Assembly: GCF_000455365.1 (NCBI RefSeq)
Contig: NZ_HG315684.1
Coordinates: forward strand, 643,611-707,610
DNA length: 64,000 nucleotides
Direction: 5' to 3'
Origin: Halopiger djelfimassiliensis
GTDB taxonomy: Archaea > Halobacteriota > Halobacteria > Halobacteriales > Natrialbaceae
Below the pieces are notes generated by a model, which saw only the letters and a program-made list of their open reading frames with translations, searched no databases and had not been told where the DNA came from. Position 1 is the stretch's first letter. Each line of letters opens with the position of its first letter. Positions 37,770 through 45,726 of the stretch are shown here, piece after piece. A program made the position numbers and the translations under genes.

Positions 37770-38480
37770 ATGAACAGAGCCGAGAAGGCGGCCCTCCAGT
37801 TGCGGGCCGTCGACGTGTTGCGGATGCTGAAGGAGACGCGAACCTACGACGAACTCGCCGAGACGACGGGACTGCCGGCGGGCGATCTCAACCGCTACGT
37901 CAACGGACACGTCCTGCCGGGGACCGACCGCGCCCGCGAGGTCGTCGAGGATCTCGGTCGGGAGGCGCTGGCGGCGGAACTCGACGCCCGAATCAGGGTC
38001 GACGAGGAGGGCTACGTCGACAACTCCGGTGCGGTCTTCGATCAGCCGTTCCTCGATCTCGTCGCCCCCGTCGTGGCAAACGGATTCGAGTTCGACCGGC
38101 CGGACGTCGTCCTCACTGCCGCTACTGACGGGATCACCCTCGCGGCGTCGCTTGCGAGTTACTACGGAACGCGGTGTGCGTACGCGAAAAAGCGCAAGGA
38201 GACGGCAGTCGAGGAGTTTATCGAAGCACGCCAGCGTCTGCAGTCCGGCATCGAACTCACCTACTACCTGCCCGCCTCGGCCATCGACGAGGGCGAGTCC
38301 GTCCTCGTCGTCGACGACCTCATCAGATCGGGCGAGACGCAGGAACTGCTGCTGGATATCGCGGAAACCGCCGACGCTGACGTCGCCGGAGTGTTCGCGC
38401 TCATCGCCGCCGGCGACGACGGCATCCGGCGTGCACGCGAGCGGACCGATGCACCCGTCGGCGCGCTCACGACCGTGTAA
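37770..38480 (+). CDS. gfcR: transcriptional regulator GfcR (OPRT-like)
   Basis: A 236-residue protein joining an N-terminal HTH-like part (residues 1-60; TYDELAETTGLPAGDLNRYVNGHVLPG) to a phosphoribosyltransferase-like domain with the PRPP loop VLVVDDLIRSGETQELL. In Haloferax volcanii the orthologue activates sugar-degradation genes rather than making OMP. The separate pyrE at 31.3 kb supplies that activity here. The ATG at 37770 is eight bases after an AT-rich ATATTCGG stretch. A degenerate copy of its 5' end lies at 36711. Confidence 0.9.
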   Translation: MNRAEKAALQLRAVDVLRMLKETRTYDELAETTGLPAGDLNRYVNGHVLPGTDRAREVVEDLGREALAAELDARIRVDEEGYVDNSGAVFDQPFLDLVAPVVANGFEFDRPDVVLTAATDGITLAASLASYYGTRCAYAKKRKETAVEEFIEARQRLQSGIELTYYLPASAIDEGESVLVVDDLIRSGETQELLLDIAETADADVAGVFALIAAGDDGIRRARERTDAPVGALTTV

Positions 38481-38532
38481 TCTCGGTACGGACTTGCGGT
38501 CGATTCGTTTTCCTCGAGCGCCGGACCGTTCT

Positions 38533-38967
38533 CTACCGAACGATCGTCACCGGGACCGGCGACCGCCGAGCCACGTTCTCCGCGACGCTACCGAGGAGGA
38601 TGCGACTGGCCCCCGTTCGGCCGTGGCTTCCGATAACGATGTGGTCGACGTCGTGGTCAGCGGCGTAGTCGACGATCGACCGGGAGACGCCGCCGACGAC
38701 CTTTGCCGTCCCGATCTCGTGGTCGCGTTCGGCTGCGAACTCCCGGACCTCTTCGAGGAGGTCCTCGGCCCGCTGCTCGTGGTGTTGCTGGATCTCCTCG
38801 TAGTTCGCCATTGCGCCACCCTCGATACCGGTCGCCGCATAGAAATCGCCCGGATCGAGCACGTGCAACGCAGTAATCCGGGCCTCGGGGTACTCGCTGC
38901 ACGCGAACTCGAGCGCTTCGGTCGATCGGTTGGAGTCGTCTACCGGAACGAGAACGTGAGTCGCCAT
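38533..38967 (-). CDS. universal stress protein, UspA family
   Basis: A 144-residue nucleotide-binding stress protein. MATHVLVPVDDSNRSTEALEFA opens the fold, and the ATP-binding GxxGxxG-(9x)-G(S/T) pattern appears as IGSHGRTGASRILLGSVAENVARRSPVPVTIVR. The ATG at 38967 is preferred to an upstream in-frame start at 39009 because it begins the first strand. Convergent with gfcR. Specific role unknown. Confidence 0.9.
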   Translation of the reverse strand: MATHVLVPVDDSNRSTEALEFACSEYPEARITALHVLDPGDFYAATGIEGGAMANYEEIQQHHEQRAEDLLEEVREFAAERDHEIGTAKVVGGVSRSIVDYAADHDVDHIVIGSHGRTGASRILLGSVAENVARRSPVPVTIVR

Positions 38968-39186
38968 ACAGGGCTGTATCGCGTCCGACGTGATAAGTGT
39001 CGGCTCCAATTCCCGCTCTGTCCGAAACGCTGCGTTTCGCCCGAGTACACCGGAGTAGTCCGTCCGAGCGCGGGCGGTCGAGACGGAGCGAGACGGCGAC
39101 GGCGGTCGTGAGCCGTTGTCGACGGAGACAGCTGCCGCTCTCGAGTCCGGGTCGCGATAAAAATCGAGGACAGCGGCGCGAAACCG

Positions 39187-39777
39187 TTACTTCGCGCGGC
39201 CCTGGCCGCCGGTGTTGGACGGGCGGACCTTCTCGGCACCCTTGCCGCGGTTGTTGAGGCCGCGGTTGTCCTTGCCGGCATTGGTGAGTCCGCGGAACGC
39301 GCGGTTCTGGTGGGAGTCGTCGCAGATCCAGTTGAGATCGTCGTCGTTCTCGATGGCCGGGTGGTTCGGATCGACGAGGATCACTTCGAACCACTTCTGG
39401 CTGCCGTCTTCACCGACCCAGTAGCTGTTGAGCACCCGCAGGTTGGGGTACTTTCGCGAGACGCGTTCCTCGCCGATGCGCTGGATGTTCTTGCGCCGTC
39501 CGATGCGGTTGACACCCTGTCGCTTGGTCCGTCGGCCGGCCTTGAAGCGACGTTTTCGGGCGGTCCCCTTGCGGACCGACACGCGAGTGACGACGATACC
39601 CTGTTTGGCCTTGTAGCCGAGCTCGCGCGCCTTGTCGAGTCGCGTCGGGCGCTCGATCCGTTCGATCGCGCCCTGCTTGCGCCATTCCTGTTTGCGCTGC
39701 CACTGCAGTTCCCCGAGCTTGCCGTCGTCGGGGTCCTTCCATGCCTCCTTGATGTGGGAGTAGAAGCTTTGTGCCAT
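39187..39777 (-). CDS. rpl15e: 50S ribosomal protein L15e
   Basis: A 196-residue archaeal/eukaryotic large-subunit protein that binds 23S rRNA. The opening MAQSFYSHIKEAWKDPDD, the basic core ARELGYKAKQGIVVTRVSVRKGTARKRRFKAGRRTKRQGVNRI and the segment VLNSYWVGEDGSQKWFEVILVDPNHPAI are strictly typical. The C-terminus is Arg/Gly/Asn-rich. The ATG at 39777 is preceded by a structured leader of about 120 bases. Confidence 0.98.
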   Translation of the reverse strand: MAQSFYSHIKEAWKDPDDGKLGELQWQRKQEWRKQGAIERIERPTRLDKARELGYKAKQGIVVTRVSVRKGTARKRRFKAGRRTKRQGVNRIGRRKNIQRIGEERVSRKYPNLRVLNSYWVGEDGSQKWFEVILVDPNHPAIENDDDLNWICDDSHQNRAFRGLTNAGKDNRGLNNRGKGAEKVRPSNTGGQGRAK

Positions 39778-39898
39778 GTATGTTCACCCGCGGGCGTTTC
39801 CTGGTTCAATCCCGACCGGGGCCATGCCCCGCGGATCACATCCCGACCTGCGGCAAAGCCGTGCAGGTGCCCGCTGATGCCCGCGAACCAGCGAGTCT
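39778..39898 (-). promoter_or_regulatory. structured leader of rpl15e
   Basis: A TATA-like CTTATAC (minus strand, 39927-39921) predicts transcription start near 39898, leaving a leader of about 120 bases. Closing stem: GTTC+GCGGGC (39889-39880) pairs with GCCCGC (39795-39790) and GAAC (39785-39782), with a 4-base bulge, ending four bases before the ATG. Inside are two hairpins. One is ACCTG-CA-CGGC-TTT-GCCG-CAGGT (39868-39846) and the other GGGGC-ATG-GCCCC (39830-39818). The fold abuts the start codon, which fits translational or autogenous control of a ribosomal protein gene. Confidence 0.5.
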
Positions 39899-40051
39899 AC
39901 CGTAACTATCTAGCTCTCGAGTATAAGCGCTTCGAACCGGCCACACCCTGCGTGTGAAACACACACTAAACGCCCTCTATGAAGGATCGAGCCGCTGGCG
40001 ATAGCCACCGGGCCGCGCGGGATCGGACGCGTCAAGTAGAGAACGACATAC

Positions 40052-40067
40052 TTTAGGCTCACCTAAA
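40052..40067. promoter_or_regulatory. DtxR/SirR-type iron box upstream of regulator gene
   Basis: TTTAGGCTCACCTAAA is a near-perfect palindrome (TTTAGG/CCTAAA) of the DtxR/IdeR/SirR type, 23 bases before the regulator ATG at 40091. A second similar box precedes the siderophore gene. Predicts repression by Fe(II)-bound SirR. Confidence 0.65.
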
Positions 40068-40090
40068 CAACGGTTCGACAGTAGGAGACG

Positions 40091-40966
40091 ATGAGTGAAA
40101 GCGTACTCACCGGATCGACACAGGATGGAGGGGGAGAGTCGCCGATCGACGCCATCGACGGAGCGGCGTTTCTCGCGCGTTCGGAGCACAGGGTCCGCGT
40201 CCTCGAGTTGCTCGCGGATGGCACACGGACGCGCGAGGAGTTGAAGGCGGGAACCGACGTGACGAGGGTCACGCTCAGTCGGATCCTCGGCGATCTCGCG
40301 GATCGGGGCTGGATCGAGCGGGACCACGCCGAGGGCCGGTACGCGGCCACGGATACGGGCCGAGAAGTGTACGAACACTTCGACCGCTTGCTCGAGACGA
40401 TCGCCGTCGGGCAACGATCCCCGGACGTGATCGACTCCCTCCCGACGGAGTGGTTCGACTTCGAACTCAGGTGTCTCACCGACGCCGATATCGTCGCGGC
40501 CGAGAGCGCCGATCCGCTCGCGGGGATGCGAGTCGTCGCCAACGCCGTCGGTCGCGCGACGACCGTCCGCGCCGTCGTCGGGGCGTTTACGAGTCTCCCG
40601 ATGTACACTCACGCCGAGGCGTTACACGCCGGCGATCCGCCGGACGCCGAGGTCGTGTTCGATACCGACGCGACCGCGGTCAGCCTCGACGATCCGGACC
40701 TCGTCGATCGGTGGCGACGGATCGAAGCCGAAACGGATCGGTCGGTATACTACAGCGTCGACGAGGCGGTCCCCTGTAACGTCGATATCATCGACGACGA
40801 GACGGTCTTTCTGTCCGTCAGCAACGCCGAAGCCGGCGGGTTCAACGTCGTCAGAACGACCCATTCGACGGTCGTCGACTGGGCACGGAACCTATTTGGC
40901 GAGAAACGAGCCGCTGCAGTCCCGCTCGAGCAACGCCGTCCCGGAGCCGGCACGACCGACGACTAG
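40091..40966 (+). CDS. winged-helix transcriptional regulator (FilR1-like)
   Basis: A 291-residue regulator. An N-terminal winged helix (residues about 27-95; FLARSEHRVRVLELLADGTRTREELKAGTDVTRVTLSRILGDLADRGWIERD) is followed by a C-terminal ligand-like domain of about 170 residues with the FilR1-middle pattern. That domain carries DLVDRWRRIEAETDRSVYYSVDEAVPCNVDIIDDETVFLSV. The gene lies between two DtxR boxes and just before a siderophore ABC pair, so it is likely iron-regulated and may act on that pair. No ligand is known. Confidence 0.78.
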   Translation: MSESVLTGSTQDGGGESPIDAIDGAAFLARSEHRVRVLELLADGTRTREELKAGTDVTRVTLSRILGDLADRGWIERDHAEGRYAATDTGREVYEHFDRLLETIAVGQRSPDVIDSLPTEWFDFELRCLTDADIVAAESADPLAGMRVVANAVGRATTVRAVVGAFTSLPMYTHAEALHAGDPPDAEVVFDTDATAVSLDDPDLVDRWRRIEAETDRSVYYSVDEAVPCNVDIIDDETVFLSVSNAEAGGFNVVRTTHSTVVDWARNLFGEKRAAAVPLEQRRPGAGTTDD

Positions 40967-41034
40967 TCCGTTACGGACTGGATTACACGTAACGCGGCGT
41001 GTAACATGCAACGTGGGGAATCACTAATACGTTC

Positions 41035-41048
41035 TTAGGTAAGCCTAA
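41035..41048. promoter_or_regulatory. DtxR/SirR-type iron box at siderophore gene start
   Basis: TTAGGTAAGCCTAA, a TTAGG/CCTAA palindrome, ends four bases before the ATG of the substrate-binding protein. A TATA-like CTAATAC lies near 41024-41030, so the box covers the transcription start of a leaderless message. Matches the DtxR consensus half-sites. Confidence 0.7.
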
Positions 41049-41051
41049 AAC

Positions 41052-42194
41052 ATGCCACGCAGACGGGCAGTACTCGCCAGTAGCGCAGGGTTCGTTGCAG
41101 CGACCGTCGCCGGCTGTACGGGTGATCCGACCGCGGATGAAGACGATTCGAGCAAGGACGTCGATCCGTACACCGTGACCGTCGAGCCACACGGCAGTTA
41201 CGAGTTCGATTCGGTGCCGGAATCGTACGCGGTGATCCCCAGCGTCTGGCTCGATATCGGGATGGCGCTGGGAATCGAACCCGACGCCGTCGCGAGTTTC
41301 GATCGCGCACCCCTGAAATACTACGACCTGTTGCCGGACGTCTCCCTCGATACGGATGCCGTCACGTTGCTCGCTGGCGACGCCGAGGAGGGGTACGACA
41401 AGGAGAACTTCTACACTGCGGACGTCGACGTTCACCTCATCGATCCGCGAACGCTGCAGTTCTACGCCAACTGGAACGAGGACGACATCGCGGAGATCGA
41501 AGAGGCGACCGGTCCGTTCCTCGGCTCGACCATTCGGTTCGCCTCGAGTTCGATAACCAACGGCGACGAGCCGGCGTACGATCTCTACGGTGCGTTCGAG
41601 AAGGCCGCGGAGATCTTCCAGCGCCAGGACCAGTTCGAGGCGTGGCAGACGTTCTACGACGACTTTATCTCGAACATTCAAGCCGAACTCCCGCCCGAGG
41701 ACGAGCGGCCGTCGGTCGCCGCGATCTGGCGCGGCGTCAACCCCGACTCGGGGGAGTTCCGAATCGCCGAAATCGACGCCAAAGCGAACAACACCAGGAC
41801 CTACCGAGAGCTCGGACTGCAGGATGCGTTCGCCGGCCGAACCCCCGACGGGCCGATCGGCTACGAGGAACTCCTCGACGTCGATCCGGACTACATCGGT
41901 GCCGTCGGCGGTCTCACGTCGCTAACGCACGAGGAGTTCGTCGAAAGGTCCGTCGAACCGTTCGAAAACGATACGAACGGACAGCAACTGACCGCGGTCC
42001 AGAACGGGAACGTCGTCCGGACCGGCGGCCAGTATATGGGTCCGATCGTCGACCTCTATTCGACGGAAGCCCTCGCGAAGCAGGTCTATCCGGAACGGTT
42101 CGGGGAGTGGCCGGGGCCGATCAGCGAGATTCCCGAGGACGAACGACTCTTCGACCGACAGCGGCTCGCGGAGATCATCAACGGGGAGTTATAG
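41052..42194 (+). CDS. iron-siderophore ABC transporter substrate-binding lipoprotein
   Basis: A 380-residue FepB/FhuD-type binding protein. The N-terminus MPRRRAVLASSAGFVAATVAGC is a Tat-type signal with a lipobox Cys at residue 22. The mature protein has the TroA-fold features: a region corresponding to residues 55-130 (VPESYAVIPSVWLDIGMALGIEPDAV) and a C-terminal half with VDPDYIGAVGGL and LYSTEALAKQVYPERF. An iron box covers its promoter. It is followed at seven bases by a FecCD permease gene. Likely captures Fe(III)-siderophores; the particular chelator is unknown. Confidence 0.88.
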   Translation: MPRRRAVLASSAGFVAATVAGCTGDPTADEDDSSKDVDPYTVTVEPHGSYEFDSVPESYAVIPSVWLDIGMALGIEPDAVASFDRAPLKYYDLLPDVSLDTDAVTLLAGDAEEGYDKENFYTADVDVHLIDPRTLQFYANWNEDDIAEIEEATGPFLGSTIRFASSSITNGDEPAYDLYGAFEKAAEIFQRQDQFEAWQTFYDDFISNIQAELPPEDERPSVAAIWRGVNPDSGEFRIAEIDAKANNTRTYRELGLQDAFAGRTPDGPIGYEELLDVDPDYIGAVGGLTSLTHEEFVERSVEPFENDTNGQQLTAVQNGNVVRTGGQYMGPIVDLYSTEALAKQVYPERFGEWPGPISEIPEDERLFDRQRLAEIINGEL

Positions 42195-42201
42195 CCCATC
42201 G

Positions 42202-43320
42202 ATGGCGGAGTCATCGACAACACCCGACCACGACACACGATCCGCCCGCTCGAGGGGCGCGTGGCTGGATTCCAGTCTGGCTTCGGTGATCCTCGGCAGT
42301 CTCGGCGTTCTCCTCGCCGCGACGCTCCTGCAGGTGAGCTTCGGCGCGTACCCGCTGACGTTCGGCGAAGCGTGGCGGACCGTGTTCGACCCGCAGATAC
42401 TCTTTCACGTCGATATCTGGCGGGCGTTTCTGCTCGGTTCGGACGTGCCGGACTGGCTTACCACCCGGCAACACATCGTCTGGACCATCCGCCTGCCTCG
42501 CATCCTCGTCGGGATTCTCGTCGGCGCGAACCTGGCCGTCTCAGGTGTGATCTTCCAGGTCGTGACCCGAAACGAGCTCGCAAGCCCCTACATTCTGGGC
42601 GTCAGCGACGGGGCGGGGCTGGTCGTGCTACTCACACTGACGACGTTCTCGGGCATGATGGGATGGCTCCCGCTGCTAGCGGCCGCCGGCGGCGCGCTCG
42701 CCTTCCTGCTCGTCTACGCCATCGCGTGGAAAAACGGGACCAGCCCGATCCGGCTCGTGCTCGCCGGCGTCATCGTCGGCACCGTGTTCGGCTCCCTCCA
42801 GCGGGCGCTGTTCTTTTTCATCGACGATCTGGGAATCGCGATGGCGGCCCAGACGTGGCTGTCGGGTTCGCTTCTCGGGACGGACTGGGAACAGGTTCGC
42901 ATCGCGCTCCCGTTTACGATACTCGCGCTCGTGTTGGCCTTCGCCGTTACGCGCCAGCTCGATGTCCTACTGCTGGGAGAGGAAACCGCACGATCGCTCG
43001 GCATGCCCGTCGAACGGGTGCGCTTTTTGGTTGCCGGGATCGCGATCCTGTCGACGGCCGCGGCGATCGCCGTCGCGGGCCTCGTCGGCTTCGTCGGATT
43101 GATCGTTCCGCACATGGTCCGGAACATCGTCGGCAACGACACGAAACGGCTCCTCGTCGGCTGTCTGTTCGTCGGCCCCGCGTTGCTGGTCGGAGCGGAC
43201 GTCGGCGCACGTCTCGCCCTGAACCCCGTCCAGCTTCCGGTCGGAATCGTCACCGGCCTCATCGGCGGGCCGTACTTCCTCTATCTGATGCGAAAGCAGG
43301 AGGACATGGGGTCGGTCTAG
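42202..43320 (+). CDS. FecCD-family siderophore ABC transporter permease
   Basis: A 372-residue permease with about ten helices. Family motifs are WTIRLPRILVGILVGANLAVSGVIFQVVTRNELASPYILGVSDGAGL, LVLAGVIVGTVFGSL, LGEETARSLGMPVERVRFLVAGIAILSTAAAIAVAGLVGFVGLIVPHMVRNIVGNDTKRLL. No ATPase gene follows, so the transporter must recruit an ATPase encoded elsewhere. An N-terminal cytoplasmic leader of about 25 residues precedes helix 1. Cotranscribed with the binding protein. Confidence 0.92.
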   Translation: MAESSTTPDHDTRSARSRGAWLDSSLASVILGSLGVLLAATLLQVSFGAYPLTFGEAWRTVFDPQILFHVDIWRAFLLGSDVPDWLTTRQHIVWTIRLPRILVGILVGANLAVSGVIFQVVTRNELASPYILGVSDGAGLVVLLTLTTFSGMMGWLPLLAAAGGALAFLLVYAIAWKNGTSPIRLVLAGVIVGTVFGSLQRALFFFIDDLGIAMAAQTWLSGSLLGTDWEQVRIALPFTILALVLAFAVTRQLDVLLLGEETARSLGMPVERVRFLVAGIAILSTAAAIAVAGLVGFVGLIVPHMVRNIVGNDTKRLLVGCLFVGPALLVGADVGARLALNPVQLPVGIVTGLIGGPYFLYLMRKQEDMGSV

Positions 43321-43479
43321 CGGCGACCGCGGGTCGCTGTCTCGCTCCCCTTCGGCCCGTTCCCACCCCCGTCGGGCACACGCGTCGGCGACGGCCGGGT
43401 CCTCGGGTTTCTCTCCTATCCTATCAGTAACACAGTGCCGCGTACCGTCTCGAATCAGTAGACCCGACTTTCCTCGAGC

Positions 43480-43700
43480 GCGGCGCGCTCTGTGCGCCGC
43501 GCAATTACCCGCCCCCTTGGGGGGCATCGCGTTTTATCGAAACGGACCAACCAGTTAGTATCCTAACGTTCTTTAGGATTGCTTGCGTAACGCAGAGATG
43601 CGCACGAAAGTGCGCCGAGCCGGAGTGCCCAGCCGCCAAGCTTGCACTCCGACTCGCCCATTGCCCCCGCGAAGCGGGAGCAATCCACCATTGGCGTTGG
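43480..43700 (+). ncRNA. palindrome-rich segment, candidate structured RNA
   Basis: Six strong hairpins occur in about 205 bases. Upstream of a TATA-like GTTTTATCG (43531-43539) are GCGGCGC/GCGCCGC (43480-43500) and GCCCCC/GGGGGC (43511-43525). Downstream are ATCCTAA/TTAGGAT (43560-43579), GCGCAC-GAAA-GTGCGC with a GNRA loop (43600-43615), CGAG-C-CGGAGTGC with GCACTCCG-A-CTCG (43616-43656) and ATTGC-C-CCCGC-GAA-GCGGG-A-GCAAT (43660-43684). The first downstream stem starts where transcription is predicted. It could be an independent RNA, or the end of an IS200/IS605-type element with an omega-RNA-like structure; no transposase or TnpB gene is nearby. Confidence 0.45.
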
Positions 43701-43802
43701 CGAAATAAAGACTTGCCGACGTCCCGCCGAACCAGTCGTAGCTATCGCTGTGTCGCTCGCTGGAGTGTGTTCCGCTGCGTCGGGGCCTGTAACCCGACAA
43801 TC

Positions 43803-43982
43803 ATGACCTCGAGAATAACGTTCCACTGCGATTGTGGCACCGACGTTCGTATCGCCCCGATCACGGAGCCGGCAACGTGCTCGAACTGCGAGACGACGTT
43901 CGTACTGACGCTCACCGTCTCCCCCGACGATCACGATGCATCCAGCACTCGCCACGGCACTTACACGAATCGCGGCCCATGA
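43803..43982 (+). CDS. small zinc-ribbon protein
   Basis: A 59-residue protein (MTSRITFHCDCGTDVRIAPITEPATCSNCETTFVL...). CDC and CSNC supply four Cys ligands for a zinc ribbon. ATG at 43803. Its 3' end overlaps the HalOD1 gene by 47 bases in a different frame, suggesting coupled translation. Function unknown. Confidence 0.5.
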   Translation: MTSRITFHCDCGTDVRIAPITEPATCSNCETTFVLTLTVSPDDHDASSTRHGTYTNRGP

Positions 43983-44154
43983 GGGTTGCGATCGATCGGC
44001 CTTGCCACCGCTGTACGACGCCGTCGATCCCGAGGCGCTGACCACGGTGCTCGAGTCGAACGCGGACGTTACCGTCCGATTCGAGTACGGCGGCTACCGC
44101 GTAGTGGTTGGCTCCGACCCCGACGAGGTGACGGTGATCGACGCGGATCGGTGA
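43936..44154 (+). CDS. HalOD1 output domain protein
   Basis: A 72-residue single-domain protein matching the HalOD1 output domain. CDRSALPPLYDAVDPEALTTVLES is followed by VTVRFEYGGYRVVVGSDPDEVTVID (LPPLYDAVDPDAL...F.Y.GY.V.V). Such domains occur alone or fused to haloarchaeal signalling proteins; biochemical role unknown. ATG at 43936. Confidence 0.75.
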   Translation: MHPALATALTRIAAHEGCDRSALPPLYDAVDPEALTTVLESNADVTVRFEYGGYRVVVGSDPDEVTVIDADR

Positions 44155-44623
44155 CCGGTCGTCGATTCGGATCGGTTGACGACCACCCCCTTTTCTCGAG
44201 CCGTTGTCGCTTGTGCTGTCGGATGACCAGCCATGGAACGGGAACGCGTCTCGGTCACGCCGGTTGAGACGGGTTCGTTGCGCCGTCGAGACGGACGACG
44301 TCCTCGGTAGCGTCGAGATCGAGGTCCCGTCGGCGGTTGCGCGACGAGGGCCACCTAGAGGTCCTCACTTTGGACGTGCTTGGCGTTCTCTAAAAAAGCT
44401 CGTGCGCTTCTTCTTCCATCGATTAATCGCCATTGTCTGAAATACCAGCGATTCTATTGGATCGGTTTCGGAACGGTAACCGACGGATTTCGTATATCGA
44501 TATCCGATTCATCAGATAACCGGTCGGACAGCCGATGGTCGACGGAGACGCTACGGCTCCCGAAGCGCAGCCGCTCGAGAACCGGATCCCGTCGTCAGAA
44601 CGCAGTTCCGAAACGCCCGCGGC
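44155..44623. other. intergenic region without recognised features
   Basis: 469 bases between the HalOD1 gene and the RIO2 gene terminator side. Open frames here are short and show no protein family. An A6 run at about 44393-44398 is the only notable local feature. Probably non-coding or decayed sequence. Confidence 0.4.
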
Positions 44624-45532
44624 TCAAACGTAGGCCTCGAGCGACTCGAACGAACCGGCCGCGATGGCTCCAGCGACGTCGGCGGCGTCGAGGTCGTCGG
44701 GAACGTGCTGGGGATACTTGCGTCGGAAGTAGCCGATCAGGTTCGTCACGTCCCGCTCGAGGAATTCGGTTGCGTTCTCGTGGTCGGTCGGGACGGCCTG
44801 TGGCCAGTCGAAGATCTTCACCCCCTCCTCGTTGACGAAGACGTTGTACTCGCTCATGTCCGCGTGAACGTACCCGTGTTCGTATGCGCGCGCGACTTCG
44901 GCCAACAGTAACTCGAGGACGCCGAGCACTTGTTCGTCCTCGAGTTTCGTCCGCGAGAGTTCGACGCCGTCCATCTTCTCCATGACGATCGCGTGGCGGT
45001 TCTGATCGACGGGCCGTGGTACCGAGACGTCCGGATACAGTCCCTCGAGGATCTCGTGTTCGCGTTCGGCGGCCTTCCGGGCGGTGTACATCCAGGAGAC
45101 GTGCTCGTTGTCCGCGGCGTAATCCCGTTCCTTGTGGACCTCCCGGAAGTTCGTGTACCCCTCGCGGTGGTACTTGAGCGCCAGCGGTTTGTACGAACGG
45201 ACCTCGTAGACGTCGCTTTCCTTACCGACGCCAAGCGGCGAACCGAACTCGCCGATCGTGTCCCGCTCGACGAGCGCCCGCAGCGCGAGCGTATCGTAGC
45301 CCTCGAACTGAAGCGTATAGCCCTCGTACTGGATCGTCTTCTTCTCGATCAGCCCGCGCTTGAGACAGCGTTCGAGCCGATAGTCGACCTCCTCTTCGGT
45401 CAGGCCGGAGAACTTCGGGAGCTTCTCCCGCTGGACCCACTCGGAGAAGCGCATCCCCTGTTCGACGCCCGAAAGGAGATAGAAGTCTTCTTCCTCGAGT
45501 TCCGGCAGTAATCCGGCGACGTTCCGCACCAT
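44624..45532 (-). CDS. rio2: RIO-type serine/threonine kinase Rio2
   Basis: A 302-residue atypical kinase/ATPase of small-subunit ribosome maturation. An N-terminal winged helix (residues 1-90; VRNVAGLLPELEEEDFYLLSGVEQGMRFSEWV... LTEEEVDYRLERCLKRGLI) is followed by the P-loop SPLGVGKESDVYEV, LALKYHREG, the catalytic loop GYVHADMSEYNVFV and the metal-binding IFDWPQAV. All are Rio2-specific. ATG at 45532, with a TATA-like GTTTTTACG about 25 bases upstream, so probably leaderless. A longer frame upstream is not needed. Confidence 0.94.
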   Translation of the reverse strand: MVRNVAGLLPELEEEDFYLLSGVEQGMRFSEWVQREKLPKFSGLTEEEVDYRLERCLKRGLIEKKTIQYEGYTLQFEGYDTLALRALVERDTIGEFGSPLGVGKESDVYEVRSYKPLALKYHREGYTNFREVHKERDYAADNEHVSWMYTARKAAEREHEILEGLYPDVSVPRPVDQNRHAIVMEKMDGVELSRTKLEDEQVLGVLELLLAEVARAYEHGYVHADMSEYNVFVNEEGVKIFDWPQAVPTDHENATEFLERDVTNLIGYFRRKYPQHVPDDLDAADVAGAIAAGSFESLEAYV

Positions 45533-45726
45533 GTAGCGGCGTAACCGGCGTGAACGTAAAAACGTCGTGACGCGTGATTCGTCCGTCGGCCGCGGGCGTC
45601 TTGTGCCGGACGCAGCCCCTGTGAACCGTATGTCGTGATATAGAATTCGCTGTCGAACGCGACGCAGTCGGCTCGAAGCGTTGGATCGACACAATCCATA
45701 ACTGGATTGCTTGCAATTGAGCGAGT

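Noticed and set aside
39801-39830. Possible tRNA (GGTTCAATCC motif in the rpl15e leader)
   Set aside because: The T-arm-like motif has no matching 5-bp stem, and no acceptor or anticodon arm can be built around it on either strand.
43560-43684. CRISPR array
   Set aside because: The hairpins are all different in sequence, without equal repeats or spacer spacing. No CRISPR array or cas gene was seen anywhere in the window.
44204-44440. Plus-strand frame of 78 codons
   Set aside because: No family, no promoter, low-complexity basic composition; left as intergenic.
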